Of a DNA stretch of 64,000 bases, positions 34,026 to 43,297 are shown in pieces. Under the pieces are notes generated by a model. It was not told the DNA's origin and did not search any database. It was given only the letters and a program-made list of their open reading frames with translations. Positions within the stretch are counted from its first letter, which is position 1. Each line of letters starts with the position of its first letter. Where the stretch lies: NCBI GenBank assembly GCA_963742795.1, contig CAVUNL010000005.1, positions 62,001-126,000 of the forward strand. Direction: 5' to 3'. Made by a program: the position numbers and the translations under genes. The DNA is from Palsa-504 sp963742795. Lineage in GTDB: Bacteria; Actinomycetota; Actinomycetes; Streptosporangiales; Streptosporangiaceae.

Positions 34026-36425
34026 ATGGCTGACGCGGTCGCCGCCACGCCACCGGCGCCGGGCGCGGCGATCGCGGAGACGCCGGCTGCCGGCCTGACC
34101 AGCGCCCAGGTTGCCGAGCGGCGCTCGCGTGGGCTGGCGAACGCGGGCGCGGAGCGCACCAGCCGGTCGGTCGCCGAGATCTTGCGCGCGAACATCTTGA
34201 CCCGGTTCAATTTCATCCTCGGTGTCTTGCTGGCTGTGATCCTGGTGGTCGGTCAGCCGCAGGACGCCCTGTTCGGCGTCGTGCTTGTGACCAACGCGCT
34301 GATCGGCATCGTGCAGGAGCTGCGCGCCAAGCGGACGCTCGACCGGCTCGCCGTGCTCAGCGCCCCGCGAGTCCGGGTGATCCGCGACGGCGCGCCGCAA
34401 GACATTGCTGTCGCGGATCTCGTCGCCGGTGACCTGGTCGACCTGCGCGCCGGGGATCAGCTGGTCGCTGACGGGGTGGTGCGGGCCAGCACGAGCCTGG
34501 AGGCCGATGAGTCGCTGCTGACCGGCGAGTCCGAGCCGGTGGGCAAGCGGGCCGGTGACCGCCTGCTGTCGGGCAGCTTCGTGGTCGCCGGGTCAGGCGG
34601 CTACCAGGCCACCGGGGTGGGCGCGGACGCGTACGCTCGCCAGCTCGCCGCTCAGGCGCGGCGGTTCGCGCTGGTGCGCTCGGAGCTGATGGACGGCATC
34701 AACCGGATTCTGCGCTACGTCACCTGGGCGATCGGGCCGGTGGCCGTGCTGCTGGTGATCAGCGGGTGGCACGCCCACGGGAACATAAGGCAGGTCGCCA
34801 GCGGGACGGTCGCGGCGCTGGTCGGCATGGTCCCGCAGGGCCTGGTCCTGCTGACCAGTGTCGCCTTCGGCGTGGCCGCGGTCACGCTCGCCCGGCGCCG
34901 GGTCCTGGTGCAGCAGCTGCCCGCGGTCGAGGGCCTGGCCCGGGTGGACGTGGTGTGCCTGGACAAGACCGGCACCCTCACCGACGGGACCATCGCCTTC
35001 GACAGCCTGATCCGGCTCGACGGCCAGGCGCCGGCCGGGGCGGCACTGGGGGCGCTGGCCGACGACGAGAACCGCAACGCGACGCTGGCCGCCGTCGGGC
35101 AGGCGTTCCCGCCGCCGCAGGGGTGGCCGCGGCAGGCAGCCGTGCCGTTCTCCTCGGCGCGCAAGTGGAGCGCGGCCAGCTTCGCCGGCCACGGCACCTG
35201 GGTGCTGGGAGCACCGGAGATGGTGCTGCCAGCCGGCCAGCAGGAACAGCTGGCGCAGGCCGCCGGGCTGGCCGCCAGCGGCCGGCGGGTCCTGGTGCTG
35301 GCACGCGCCGCGGGTCCCCTGAAGGGCGAGTCGCTCCCGCACGGCCTGCGGGCGGCGGCCTTCGTCCTGCTCGCCGAGCGGCTGCGATCCGACGCCGCCG
35401 AGACCATCGCGTACTTCGCGGCGCAGGGCGTAGCGCTGAAGGTGATCTCCGGAGACAGCCCGCTCACCGTCAGCGCGGTCGCGGCACGGGCCGGCCTGCC
35501 CCACGCCGATAGGCCGGCCGATGCGCGGGATCTGCCGGAGGACCCCGGTGCGCTCGGCCGCCTGCTGGAGGAGCGTTCGGTCTTCGGCCGGGTGACACCG
35601 CAGCAGAAACAGGCGATGGTCACCGCCCTGCAGGCCCGCGGCCACACGGTGGCTATGACCGGCGACGGCGTCAACGACGTGCTGGCCCTCAAGCTCGCCG
35701 ACATCGGCATCGCCATGGGCTCGGGCGCGCCGGCGACCAGGGCGGTCGCCGAGCTGGTGCTGCTCGACAGCCGGTTCGCCACGCTGCCCGGCGTCGTCGC
35801 CGAAGGCCGCCGGGTGACGGCCAACATCGAGCGCGTCGCTAACCTGTTCATCACCAAGACGGTCTGGGCGACGCTTCTGGCGGTCGCCGTGGGCGTCACG
35901 CTATTGCCATACCCGTTCCTGCCCCGGCACCTGACGATCATCGACACCCTAGCCATCGGCGTTCCGTCCTTCTTCCTCGCCCTCGCGCCGAACTCCCGAC
36001 GTTATCGGCCCGGGTTCACCGGCCGGGTGCTGCGCTTCGCCATCCCGGCCGGCAGCATCATCGCCGCGGCGACATTCGCCGCCTATGCCCTGGCCCGGGC
36101 GCGCGGTCTCCCGCTGGTGCAGCAGCGCACGGCCGCGACCCTGGTCACCCTCGTCCTGAGCCTGTGCGTGCTGGTCCTGCTCGCCGCTCCGCTGACCTGG
36201 CGCCGGATCGTGCTGGTCGGCGTCGTGCTGGCCGGGTTCGTGCTGCTGTTCCCGGTATCCGCGGTTCGCCGCTTTTACGAGCTGCAGCCGCCGCGCAGCG
36301 GGCTCGCAACCACACTGGCCGTCGCAGCAGTAGGCTCCGCCGCGCTCGCGGGCTTTTGGGTCCTGTCCAGCCGGCGTGGCCGCGGACCGCCCCCCCAACG
36401 GTCCGCCGGTGACGGCCAGACGTGA
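34026..36425 (+). CDS. ctpE: CtpE-like P-type cation ATPase
   Basis: 799 aa, matching Mycobacterium tuberculosis CtpE (797 aa), a calcium-linked P-type ATPase. N-terminal cytosolic helix, RANILTRFNFILGVLLAVIL first membrane helix, actuator TGE (166-168 in LLTGESEPVG), phosphorylation motif DKTGTLTDG (Asp313), hinge TGDGVNDVLALK, and six C-terminal helices. The nucleotide domain is shorter than in PMCA-type pumps, as in CtpE. A broken paralogue lies at 29769-30222. There is no clear DevR box within 100 bp; the box pair at 33497 serves devR. Confidence 0.93.
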   Translation: MADAVAATPPAPGAAIAETPAAGLTSAQVAERRSRGLANAGAERTSRSVAEILRANILTRFNFILGVLLAVILVVGQPQDALFGVVLVTNALIGIVQELRAKRTLDRLAVLSAPRVRVIRDGAPQDIAVADLVAGDLVDLRAGDQLVADGVVRASTSLEADESLLTGESEPVGKRAGDRLLSGSFVVAGSGGYQATGVGADAYARQLAAQARRFALVRSELMDGINRILRYVTWAIGPVAVLLVISGWHAHGNIRQVASGTVAALVGMVPQGLVLLTSVAFGVAAVTLARRRVLVQQLPAVEGLARVDVVCLDKTGTLTDGTIAFDSLIRLDGQAPAGAALGALADDENRNATLAAVGQAFPPPQGWPRQAAVPFSSARKWSAASFAGHGTWVLGAPEMVLPAGQQEQLAQAAGLAASGRRVLVLARAAGPLKGESLPHGLRAAAFVLLAERLRSDAAETIAYFAAQGVALKVISGDSPLTVSAVAARAGLPHADRPADARDLPEDPGALGRLLEERSVFGRVTPQQKQAMVTALQARGHTVAMTGDGVNDVLALKLADIGIAMGSGAPATRAVAELVLLDSRFATLPGVVAEGRRVTANIERVANLFITKTVWATLLAVAVGVTLLPYPFLPRHLTIIDTLAIGVPSFFLALAPNSRRYRPGFTGRVLRFAIPAGSIIAAATFAAYALARARGLPLVQQRTAATLVTLVLSLCVLVLLAAPLTWRRIVLVGVVLAGFVLLFPVSAVRRFYELQPPRSGLATTLAVAAVGSAALAGFWVLSSRRGRGPPPQRSAGDGQT

Positions 36426-36831
36426 GCCCGAACCCCGGATCCCTCACGGTCACCGCCGCGGCGAGACATCCCGGAAATGAAGTCCCGGCAGCGGCTCGTG
36501 CTGTTCGCTTGCTGTTCGTTCACCGCCCCCGGGAAGCGGTACCGCACCCCGGCGCGGCGCGCCAGCCGGACCGCCCGCTTACGACGGTGCCGGCGACAGC
36601 GGTGACTACGACGCCGCCTTCGGGTTGCCCGTCCGCGATGCGGCCGGCTGGCGTCGGCCTGGACCAATCAGCCTGGTCGTCACGGGCGTTCCGGCAACCT
36701 GGCCGCGGAGGATCTCCCGGCCTTCTTGGCCGCGCGGGGAGCAAGCCTATCTTCATTCAACCAGCCTCAGCCAGCCGCGAGCCGTCTCACAGGACCGTAG
36801 TGTCACGCACCGGTCCGGCGCGGCTGCTGGG
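36426..36831. other. 406-bp convergent spacer, no gene seen
   Basis: It lies between two convergent genes. Plus-strand sequence around 36590-36700 (GDSGDYDAAFGLPVRDAAGW) looks faintly coding but has no start and no known family. No terminator or regulon box was found. Confidence 0.4.
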
Positions 36832-37704
36832 TCAGACGGATGCGGTCGTGACCGTCGTGATGACCCACGGGCCGGGAACGGTGACCAGCCGCGTGCCGGT
36901 CACGGTGTCCACCTGGCCGCCGGGTTCGGTGACCTTGAAGATGTTCGCGTCCACCTGGCGGACAACCGGGGTGCCGGTCCAGCGGCTGCGGGCCCACGCC
37001 TGGACCACCATGGCGGGACTGGCCAGCCACGGCTGGTGGCCGCTGTTCCAGGAGTACTGCAGCTCCCAGTACCGAGGCCAGCTGGTAACCGGCCAGATGC
37101 CGGGGAACGTACCCAGCGCGACGTGATCGACGTCGATCACCACCCGGTACGGACCCGTCATGGTGGAGACGTGGTAATCGCCCTGAGCGGCCAGGCCGAT
37201 GCCGAAGCTCAGGTAGCCCTCGAAGTCACCGGCGGCGGTGACGACCAGCAGTTCCGGGTAGAACGGCGTCAGCGTGGACGGTCCGGTGTAAGTCTTGACG
37301 AGCGGCGGCGGGCAGACGGCGCTCGCGCCGCGGAAGACCACCCGCAGGAAGGACTGCCCGGCCAGCGCGATCGGGGTGCCCTTCGGATCGGCATAGACAG
37401 TCCCGATGCGGTCGATGTTGTATGCCGACGTGCCACCGGAGAACTGGAAGACCACCCGGTCGTAACCGGCGTGCTTGCCTACCCTGATCGAGGTCAGGTA
37501 GGACCCGGCTTGCGGGCAGGTCCGGGGTGCGGCGCCAGGCGTCGCCGTGTTCGGCGGCGACGTAGCCGACGGTGCCGGCGTACTGGTGCCGGGCGTGGGA
37601 GATTTCGCCGCGCCCGGGGAACTCGCGGTGACGGTACCGCAGCCGGCCAGGCCGATCAGGCCCGCCACGGCCGCGAGAACGGCGCAGCGCACAAGGGTAG
37701 ACAT
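36832..37704 (-). CDS. AMIN-like-domain lipoprotein
   Basis: 290 aa. The start at 37704 is set by AAGGTGAG upstream. Signal peptide of about 24 residues ends in the lipobox LIGLAGC, followed by a Ser/Thr/Pro-rich spacer (30-60). The next ~130 residues have the AMIN-like pattern (SIRVGKHAGYDRVVFQFSGG, then LRVVFRGA and YLSFGIGL) common in secreted actinobacterial proteins that bind cell-wall glycans. The last ~75 residues form a second unassigned domain (VVQAWARSRWTGTPVV). Extracytoplasmic, membrane-anchored. Confidence 0.85.
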   Translation of the reverse strand: MSTLVRCAVLAAVAGLIGLAGCGTVTASSPGAAKSPTPGTSTPAPSATSPPNTATPGAAPRTCPQAGSYLTSIRVGKHAGYDRVVFQFSGGTSAYNIDRIGTVYADPKGTPIALAGQSFLRVVFRGASAVCPPPLVKTYTGPSTLTPFYPELLVVTAAGDFEGYLSFGIGLAAQGDYHVSTMTGPYRVVIDVDHVALGTFPGIWPVTSWPRYWELQYSWNSGHQPWLASPAMVVQAWARSRWTGTPVVRQVDANIFKVTEPGGQVDTVTGTRLVTVPGPWVITTVTTASV

Positions 37705-37762
37705 CGCGCTCACCTTCTAATCGCAGGCAGCTTCGTACTAACTTCCCTAACCTGCTGCGCCG

Positions 37763-39344
37763 CTAGGGACGCAAGCCCTGAATTCGCACGCCGTTGGTCA
37801 CGAAGTCCCCGGCTCTGAGCCAGGCGAGCCAGGTGGCCAGCTGACCGATCTCCGTCGTCCCGCAGCGGAAGCCGATGTAGCCGTCGGGGCGGACTGCGAC
37901 CAGGCCGCGTCCCGGAGAGCTGGTGAGGCGGTGGATGCTGACAAACCGGTTCGGCGGCAGGGCGCCCAGCGGATCTGCATCGCGGTCCAGCAGTATGTGC
38001 ACGCCGGGCCGGGCGATGAGTTCATGCAGCCGGACGGTCCGTCCGGCCGAGCTGACGAGCTGATCGGGCAGCCGGTCCCCGGCGCGGGGCCCGCCGCGTC
38101 GGCGCGGCGTCCCCTCCACTGACAGGGGGCTGTGCCGGTAGTCCACGCCAAGCTGCGATAGCACCCGGAACGCTTCGGCGACCAGGTGCCGGCGAGCCAT
38201 CACCACGGGCACGAGGGGGGCGGCGAGCGGCGCCAAGCGGCCGCGGAGCGCGGACGGCACGGGTCCCAGCGAGGCTTCGGCCCAGAACACGACGTGTGTC
38301 ATCGCCAGTACCTGGCGTGCCACCGGCCAGGCGCTCCTGGTCGTATGAGTCGAGCAGGCGTCCGTCGCCTGGCTGGGCCGCGGCGAACGCAAGCTTCCAG
38401 CCGAGGTTGACCGCATCCTGGATGCCGGCGTTCATCCCTTGGCCGGTGGCAGGGGAGTAGGCATGGGCAGCATCCCCGGCGAGATACAGCCGCCCCCGGC
38501 GGAACCTTTCGGCCACCCGGCGCTGCAATCTAACCCGCGAGGACCAGGCGAGCTCGGCGATCTGCACGCCCAGGCCCTCCTCGTCTATCAGCGCCTGCAC
38601 CTCTGCCATGGGGACCGAGGGCCCGAGCTGACCAGGCGGCGAGTGACCCGCGCTAGCGGTCCGGGTGGCGAGCAGCCGCCACGTCGCCCGCTCGCCGAGG
38701 CGGAACGCGAACACCAGTCCGCGGCGTCCGACTACAACCCGGGCGGCGTCACCGGCGAGATCGCCCTCCATCTCGGCATCGGCCAGCACCACCTCCACGG
38801 GGTATGTCCGCCCGGCCCACCCGATTCCCGCCTGGGCGCGGACCGTGCTGGCCGGGCCGTCGCACCCGGCGACAAAACCGAACAGTGCATCCTGCGTCTT
38901 GGCCGGTGACCGCAGGAGGGCCCGGACGCCGCCGGGCCCGTCGCTCACGCTGATCAGCTCGGTGCCGCGCTCGACCTCGATCCCGCGGTCGGCCAGGGCC
39001 TTAGCCAGCACCTGTTCCACGTCCAGCTGTCTTATCAGCGACAGGTGAGGGAAGGCGGTGTCCGGCAGCGCAATGTCAGCCAGCGTAACCCTGATGACCC
39101 TGCGGCCCAGCTGCAGGTCCGCCGTGGGCGCGATGTCGGCCCGGGCCAGGAGCGCCTGGGTCACCCCCAGCGGGCGCAGTACCTCGAGCGTACGGGAATG
39201 CAGGATCAGCGCACGGGATGGCCGGTCAGCCTCCGGCCGCCGGTCGACGACCCGGACGACGGCACCGTGGTCGTGGGCCTGCAGGGCAAGGGCCAGCCCG
39301 GCCGGACCCGCGCCGGCCACCAGGATGTCCGGCGCCGCCCTCAC
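37763..39344 (-). pseudogene. FAD-dependent aromatic-type monooxygenase with a frameshift
   Basis: About 527 aa if one G is removed near 38325. Landmarks: FAD-binding GAGPAGLALAL, NAD(P)H/FAD motif GCDGPASTVR, and GDAAHAYSPATGQGMNAGIQ near residue 300. The shift comes after DSYDQERLA; the other frame gives VARQVLAMTHVVFWAEASLG and a thioredoxin-like C-terminal domain ending at 37763, as in PHBH-type hydroxylases such as MhpA/PgaE. The GTG start at 39344 overlaps the upstream stop (GTGA). Third gene of a three-gene operon. Real mutation or sequencing error is undecided. Confidence 0.85.
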
Positions 39345-39949
39345 TCGACTCCGGCCAGGCGCCACCAGGCGGCCGCGTCTGCCGCGGCGCCATCCAGCAC
39401 CTGCGGCCTATCGAGCAGAACGTCGCGGCGCAGTCCGGGCAGCACGACATAGTGGATTGAACCCCGCACCGACACCAGGGCGAGCACGCGCCACAACGCC
39501 CGGGCGTAGTCCCCGGCGAGCCGGGGCCCGTCCCACTCGTACAGGCCCCGGTACCGGCCGCGCTCGTCGTCGGCCAGCCAGAGCTTCGACACGAAGCCGG
39601 GGAACCCGGCGAAGAGCGGGGTATTGAGCAGACTCTCCCGGCGGAACGCCGCATGCCCGCGGCCGCGTACCGCCCGCAGCCGGAACTCCACGACGAGCAC
39701 GCACGGATCTACCGTCGCGCCCCGGTCTACGACCGTCTCCCGGAATACCCGCGCGGAGGTGCCATCGGCAAAACGCAGCCGCATCCCGACTCGCTGGGAA
39801 GGCAGATGCATCCGGCGCCGCCCGACCAGCCTCGCGGTAGCCACGAAGCAGCCCGCCAACGCCCGCACCGCCACCGGGTAGGCGAGCGGCGGCTGCTCCG
39901 GCACGATCTCTCTGCGGTCGGCCGCCCCAATCGGACCTTCCATCGTCAT
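39341..39949 (-). CDS. Conserved hypothetical protein, operon partner of the monooxygenase
   Basis: 202 aa, beta-rich, no signal peptide. FRRESLLNTPLFAGFPGFVS and YRGLYEWDGPRLAGDYARAL are the most distinctive segments and resemble small monooxygenase or lipocalin-like proteins, but I cannot name the family. It overlaps the genes on both sides by 4 nt (ATGA and GTGA), so it is translationally coupled and likely works with the FAD enzyme. Confidence 0.65.
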   Translation of the reverse strand: MTMEGPIGAADRREIVPEQPPLAYPVAVRALAGCFVATARLVGRRRMHLPSQRVGMRLRFADGTSARVFRETVVDRGATVDPCVLVVEFRLRAVRGRGHAAFRRESLLNTPLFAGFPGFVSKLWLADDERGRYRGLYEWDGPRLAGDYARALWRVLALVSVRGSIHYVVLPGLRRDVLLDRPQVLDGAAADAAAWWRLAGVE

Positions 39950-40155
39950 TGCTTGCTCTTACCCGGAGCCCGGCCGACCGCGCCGATGGCGGGAGCCAGG
40001 GTGAGCCACAGGCCAATGGTCACTACCATCGCGGTGATGTACCCAAACGGCCGGATTCCGACGTCTTCGCCGACGATGCCGGCGAAGACCATCAAGAGCC
40101 AGGCGCTGACAAAGAACAGCGGACCGGCCGCGATGAGCCTGAAGAACGCGTCCAC
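39946..40155 (-). CDS. Small two-helix membrane protein
   Basis: 69 aa from a GTG at 40155 with AGGAGG 8 nt upstream. Two membrane helices (about 7-26 and 37-57), a short loop with GEDVGIRPFG and a basic C-terminus. It overlaps the next gene by 4 nt. Longer starts up to 40269 lack a ribosome site. First gene of the monooxygenase operon. Function unknown. Confidence 0.65.
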   Translation of the reverse strand: MDAFFRLIAAGPLFFVSAWLLMVFAGIVGEDVGIRPFGYITAMVVTIGLWLTLAPAIGAVGRAPGKSKQ

Positions 40156-40255
40156 GATCAACCACCTCCTCTTCAGATTCACCACAGCGTCCTGCGGCCG
40201 GGCAAGTGCCGATCGTCCCGAGCATCCGGGACCGCCGGCCCTGCCCGGGCCCTGA

Positions 40256-40309
40256 TCGCTGCTGGGCATTAAGCAACGCGCCGAAGACCTGGCTCGCGAT
40301 GCTGGCTAG
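40256..40309 (+). pseudogene. C-terminal scrap of an SRPBCC protein
   Basis: Encodes SLLGIKQRAEDLARDAG then a stop, nearly the same as the end of the SRPBCC protein at 22814-23461 (SIKQRAEDLARQAE). A stop precedes it, so nothing else of the gene remains. The boxes for pta follow immediately. Confidence 0.7.
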
Positions 40310-40342
40310 AACCGGACGGGCACACGGCTGCCCCTGCTGCCG

Positions 40343-40377
40343 GAGGGAAGGGTCCGCTGACCAGGGACCAAGGTCCC
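40343..40377 (+). promoter_or_regulatory. DevR-type box pair before pta
   Basis: A perfect palindrome GGGACCAAGGTCCC (40364-40377) is preceded, 21 bp centre to centre, by the partial site GAGGGAAGGGTCCG. They lie 142-176 bp before the pta start. Confidence 0.7.
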
Positions 40378-40518
40378 GTTAGCTCATGACGCGCAGCCCT
40401 GCAGGCGACTGCCGATCATCGCGCACGCTGGGGTCATGACACGAGGGTCCGTTTCGCCGACCGGCGGGTTCCGGGTATCTCGGGCGTCTGATCGGACGCT
40501 GTTAGTAGGAGGGACCAT

Positions 40519-42675
40519 ATGGCCCGGAGCTTGCTCGTCGCGCCTGCCGCCGAGGGCGTCGGCCTGGCCAGGACATGCCTCGGGTTGCTGCGCGCATTCG
40601 ACCGGCGAGGCATCAAGGTGGCTTTCGTCAAGCCGGTGGCCCAGCCCCGGGTCGGCGGCGGCCCGGATCGCTCGGCCGCGCGGGTGACCGCAATCATGGC
40701 GCTGCATCCCCCGGAGCCGCTGAGCACCGCGGAGCTGGAATCGCAGCTGGGCGAGGGCGGGCTGGATGTCGTGCTGGAGAAGATCGTCGCTGCCTGGGAG
40801 CCGACCTATGACAGTTCGGATGTGGTGGTGGTCGAGGGGCTCAGTCCGGGGCCCCGGAGGCTGTACGCCAGTTCGCTGAACCAGGCGCTGGCCCGGACTC
40901 TGGATGCCGACGTCGTGCTGGCCGACAGCTGGCCCGCGGATGCCGACGCAGACGCCCTAGCCGAGCAGTTCGCGATCGCGGCCAGCGGATACGTCTCCGG
41001 CGATCAGGCGAGAGTCATCGGTTGCGTGGTCCACGGCCTTCCCGGAGCCGATACCGCCGCGACCGCCGGACTGCGGGGCGCCCTGGCTAAGCACAAGCTC
41101 CGCCTCATCGCGGCAGTGCCGCATCGCCCCGAGCTGACGTGGCCGCGGGTCCGCGACCTGGTCCGCGAGCTGCATCCGGAAGTCCTGCACGAAGGCGATC
41201 TGTCCCGGCGGATCAGGGACGTGGCAGTGATGGCGCGGGGCATCCCGGGCGGCATCCGCGTCCTGGACACCGGGCGGCTTGTCGTGGTCCCCGGCGACCG
41301 GCACGAAGTGATCATGGCCGCCTACCTGGCCGAGCTGAGCGGAATCCACCTGGCCGCCCTGCTGCTGAGCGCGGGGACCGCGCCCGATCCGCAGGTCAGC
41401 CAGCTCACCCGGGCCACCGCAGCCGCCGGCCTGCCCGTCCTGCTCGTCGAGTCCGACAGCTACCAGACCGCGACCCGGGTCCGGGACCTCGACCCGGGCC
41501 TGCCCGCCGACGACCTGGACCGGATCGAGGGCGTGACGGACACCATCGCCGACGCGCTCGACCCGTCCTGGCTGGGGTCGCTGACCAGCACGTCCCGGCC
41601 GCGGCGGTTCAGCCCCGCCGCGTTCCGGTACGAGCTGGTCGAGCGGGCCCGCGCCGCCGACGCGCTCGTGGTCCTGCCCGAAGGCACCGAGCCGCGCACC
41701 ATGCGGGCCGCGGTCGCGTGCGCCGAGCGCGGCATCGCCCGCTGCCTGCTGCTGGGCGCGCCCGACGAGGTGGCCGCGCTGGCCCGGCACCTCGGGCTGC
41801 GGCTGCCCGGCGGCGTCACCGTCGTGGACCCGCGAGCCGTCGCCGAGCGCTACGTCGCCCCGCTGGCCGAGCTGCGGCGGCCCAAGGGCTGGAGCGTGGA
41901 GGTGGCCCGCGAGCACCTGGCCGACCCGATCACGGTCGGCACCATGATGCTCAGGCAAGGCGAGGTCGACGGCCTGGTCTGCGGCGCGGCGCATACTACC
42001 GCGGCCACCGTCCGTCCCGCGCTGCAGGTCCTCGGCACCAGGCCCGGCTGCCGGCTGGTGTCCTCGGTCTTCTTCATGTGCCTGCCCGACCAGGTGGTCA
42101 TCTACGGGGACTGCGCTATCAACCCCCAGCCCAGCGCCGAGGACCTGGCCGACATCGCCATCCAGAGCGCCGCGTCCGCGCGGGTCTTCGGCATTGAGCC
42201 ACGAGTGGCAATGATCAGCTTCAGCACCGGAAGCTCCGGCACCGGCACCGACGTGGACAAGGTCGCCGAAGCCACCCGGATCGTCCGCGAACGCGAACCC
42301 GGACTGGCCGCCGACGGCCCAATGCAGTATGACGCCGCCGCCATCGCCTCGGTCGGCCAGGCCAAACGGCCCGGCAGCCCGGTCGCCGGCCAGGCCACCG
42401 TCTTCATCTTCCCCGACCTGGACGCCGGCAACGCGACGTACAAGGCAGTGCAGCGCAGCGCCCAGGTAATCAGCATCGGCCCGATGCTGCAAGGACTGGC
42501 CAAGCCGGTGAACGACCTCAGCCGCGGCGCCCTGGTCGAGGACATCATCTACACGGTGGCCCTGACCGCGATCCAGGCCCGCGCCGCAGCCCTGTCTTTA
42601 CTCCCACCGGTCGTGGTCTTCCCGGCACCGTTCGGCCCGATGATGCCGAAGATCTGCTCAGATACCTTGCCGTAA
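40519..42675 (+). CDS. pta: Phosphate acetyltransferase with a read-through tail
   Basis: 718 aa. An N-terminal P-loop-like/DRTGG region (1-360) is followed by the catalytic PTA domain (about 385-685: VLPEGTEPRTMRAAVACAER, GLVCGAAHTTAATVRPALQV, SFSTGSSGTGTDVDKV, PVNDLSRGALVEDIIYTVAL). It interconverts acetyl-CoA and acetyl phosphate. The normal C-terminus falls near ALTAIQA; the last ~30 residues come from reading the antisense of an ABC ATPase scrap (42549-42690), so the native stop was deleted. No ackA is nearby. DevR-type boxes upstream suggest hypoxic induction, in line with acetate overflow in dormancy. Confidence 0.93.
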   Translation: MARSLLVAPAAEGVGLARTCLGLLRAFDRRGIKVAFVKPVAQPRVGGGPDRSAARVTAIMALHPPEPLSTAELESQLGEGGLDVVLEKIVAAWEPTYDSSDVVVVEGLSPGPRRLYASSLNQALARTLDADVVLADSWPADADADALAEQFAIAASGYVSGDQARVIGCVVHGLPGADTAATAGLRGALAKHKLRLIAAVPHRPELTWPRVRDLVRELHPEVLHEGDLSRRIRDVAVMARGIPGGIRVLDTGRLVVVPGDRHEVIMAAYLAELSGIHLAALLLSAGTAPDPQVSQLTRATAAAGLPVLLVESDSYQTATRVRDLDPGLPADDLDRIEGVTDTIADALDPSWLGSLTSTSRPRRFSPAAFRYELVERARAADALVVLPEGTEPRTMRAAVACAERGIARCLLLGAPDEVAALARHLGLRLPGGVTVVDPRAVAERYVAPLAELRRPKGWSVEVAREHLADPITVGTMMLRQGEVDGLVCGAAHTTAATVRPALQVLGTRPGCRLVSSVFFMCLPDQVVIYGDCAINPQPSAEDLADIAIQSAASARVFGIEPRVAMISFSTGSSGTGTDVDKVAEATRIVREREPGLAADGPMQYDAAAIASVGQAKRPGSPVAGQATVFIFPDLDAGNATYKAVQRSAQVISIGPMLQGLAKPVNDLSRGALVEDIIYTVALTAIQARAAALSLLPPVVVFPAPFGPMMPKICSDTLP

Positions 42676-42690
42676 CTCGCCGCGGAGCTG
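42549..42690 (-). pseudogene. ABC transporter ATPase, N-terminal scrap with Walker A
   Basis: On the minus strand the sequence reads ASYGKVSEQIFGIIGPNGAG, then KTTT: the Y-loop and Walker A of an ABC ATPase, with about 10 residues between them missing. Downstream the frame is simply the antisense of pta and stops at 42549. It explains the odd Pta tail. Confidence 0.75.
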
Positions 42691-42746
42691 CGTGGCGATT
42701 GTCAGCGTCCACTGCTTCACCTGCCCGGCGTCACGCCAGTCATCCG

Positions 42747-43079
42747 TCATCTGACTTCCGCATGATCCCGGTGAACGGCTTCCAGCAGCAGCGCTGCGGC
42801 CGCGGCGTCGGCCTTGCCCGGCAGGTCTTCGATGCGGGCTCCCGCGGCCGCCAGAGCCTGCCGGGAGACGCGGTAATGATGACCGCACAGCAGCAGGTCT
42901 ACTGAATGCCGCCGCTCAGCGGTCGGCGGCATGATCACCCGTACCACGGGAAACGCCGGACAGCAGCACGCACGGTCCTCATACCCGGCTGGCGAGCCTG
43001 GCAGCATGTCGTCCCACGGCGGCCTGACGAGTCCCGGCGCGTTCTTGTCGGTGCCTGCATGCAGGAATCTCGGGTTCAT
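42747..43079 (-). CDS. DUF7455-like small protein, copy 1
   Basis: 110 aa. The ATG at 43079 is chosen because the protein then aligns from its first residue with the paralogue at 58064 (MNPRFL versus MNARFL). Core: CCCPAFPVVRVIMPPTAERR and LLLCGHHYRVSRQALAAAGA. The Cys cluster plus CGHH suggests a zinc ribbon, as in DUF7455 (usually CDRC...C.HH). Function unknown. Two DevR-type sites lie upstream (43138 and 43249). The same box association in the paralogue makes this a likely core regulon protein. Confidence 0.8.
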   Translation of the reverse strand: MNPRFLHAGTDKNAPGLVRPPWDDMLPGSPAGYEDRACCCPAFPVVRVIMPPTAERRHSVDLLLCGHHYRVSRQALAAAGARIEDLPGKADAAAAALLLEAVHRDHAEVR

Positions 43080-43137
43080 GGATTCAAGCATCTGCGTGCC
43101 GCGTCCTGGCGTGTAGAGACATAGTTCCTGGCCGTGC

Positions 43138-43151
43138 GGGCCGAACGGCCC
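43138..43151 (-). promoter_or_regulatory. Perfect DevR-type palindrome
   Basis: GGGCCGAACGGCCC (minus strand GGGCCGTTCGGCCC), a perfect palindrome 59 bp before the DUF7455-like start. A weaker AGACATAGTTCCTG lies 21 bp nearer the gene. Confidence 0.7.
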
Positions 43152-43248
43152 GACATCGCCGAAATCATCCGGCGGGACCTCGGGGACGCCGAGTGGCGGG
43201 CGACCGGCCCGCGGTGGAGCGGCCACCGTAGCTGAGGAGTCATTCTTT

Positions 43249-43262
43249 ACTCCGAACGGACC
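43249..43262 (-). promoter_or_regulatory. DevR-like box with AT-rich flank
   Basis: On the minus strand GGTCCGTTCGGAGT is followed by AAAGAATG. Same layout as 1941-1964. It lies between the SQR-like gene end and the DUF7455-like gene. Confidence 0.55.
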
Positions 43263-43297
43263 GCGGCACGAGCTCCCGTGCCTGCGTCACCGTCTCC

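Noticed and set aside
37766..37779. GGGACGCAAGCCCT as a box before the lipoprotein gene
   Set aside because: Overlaps conserved codons of the monooxygenase C-terminus and has a poor second half.
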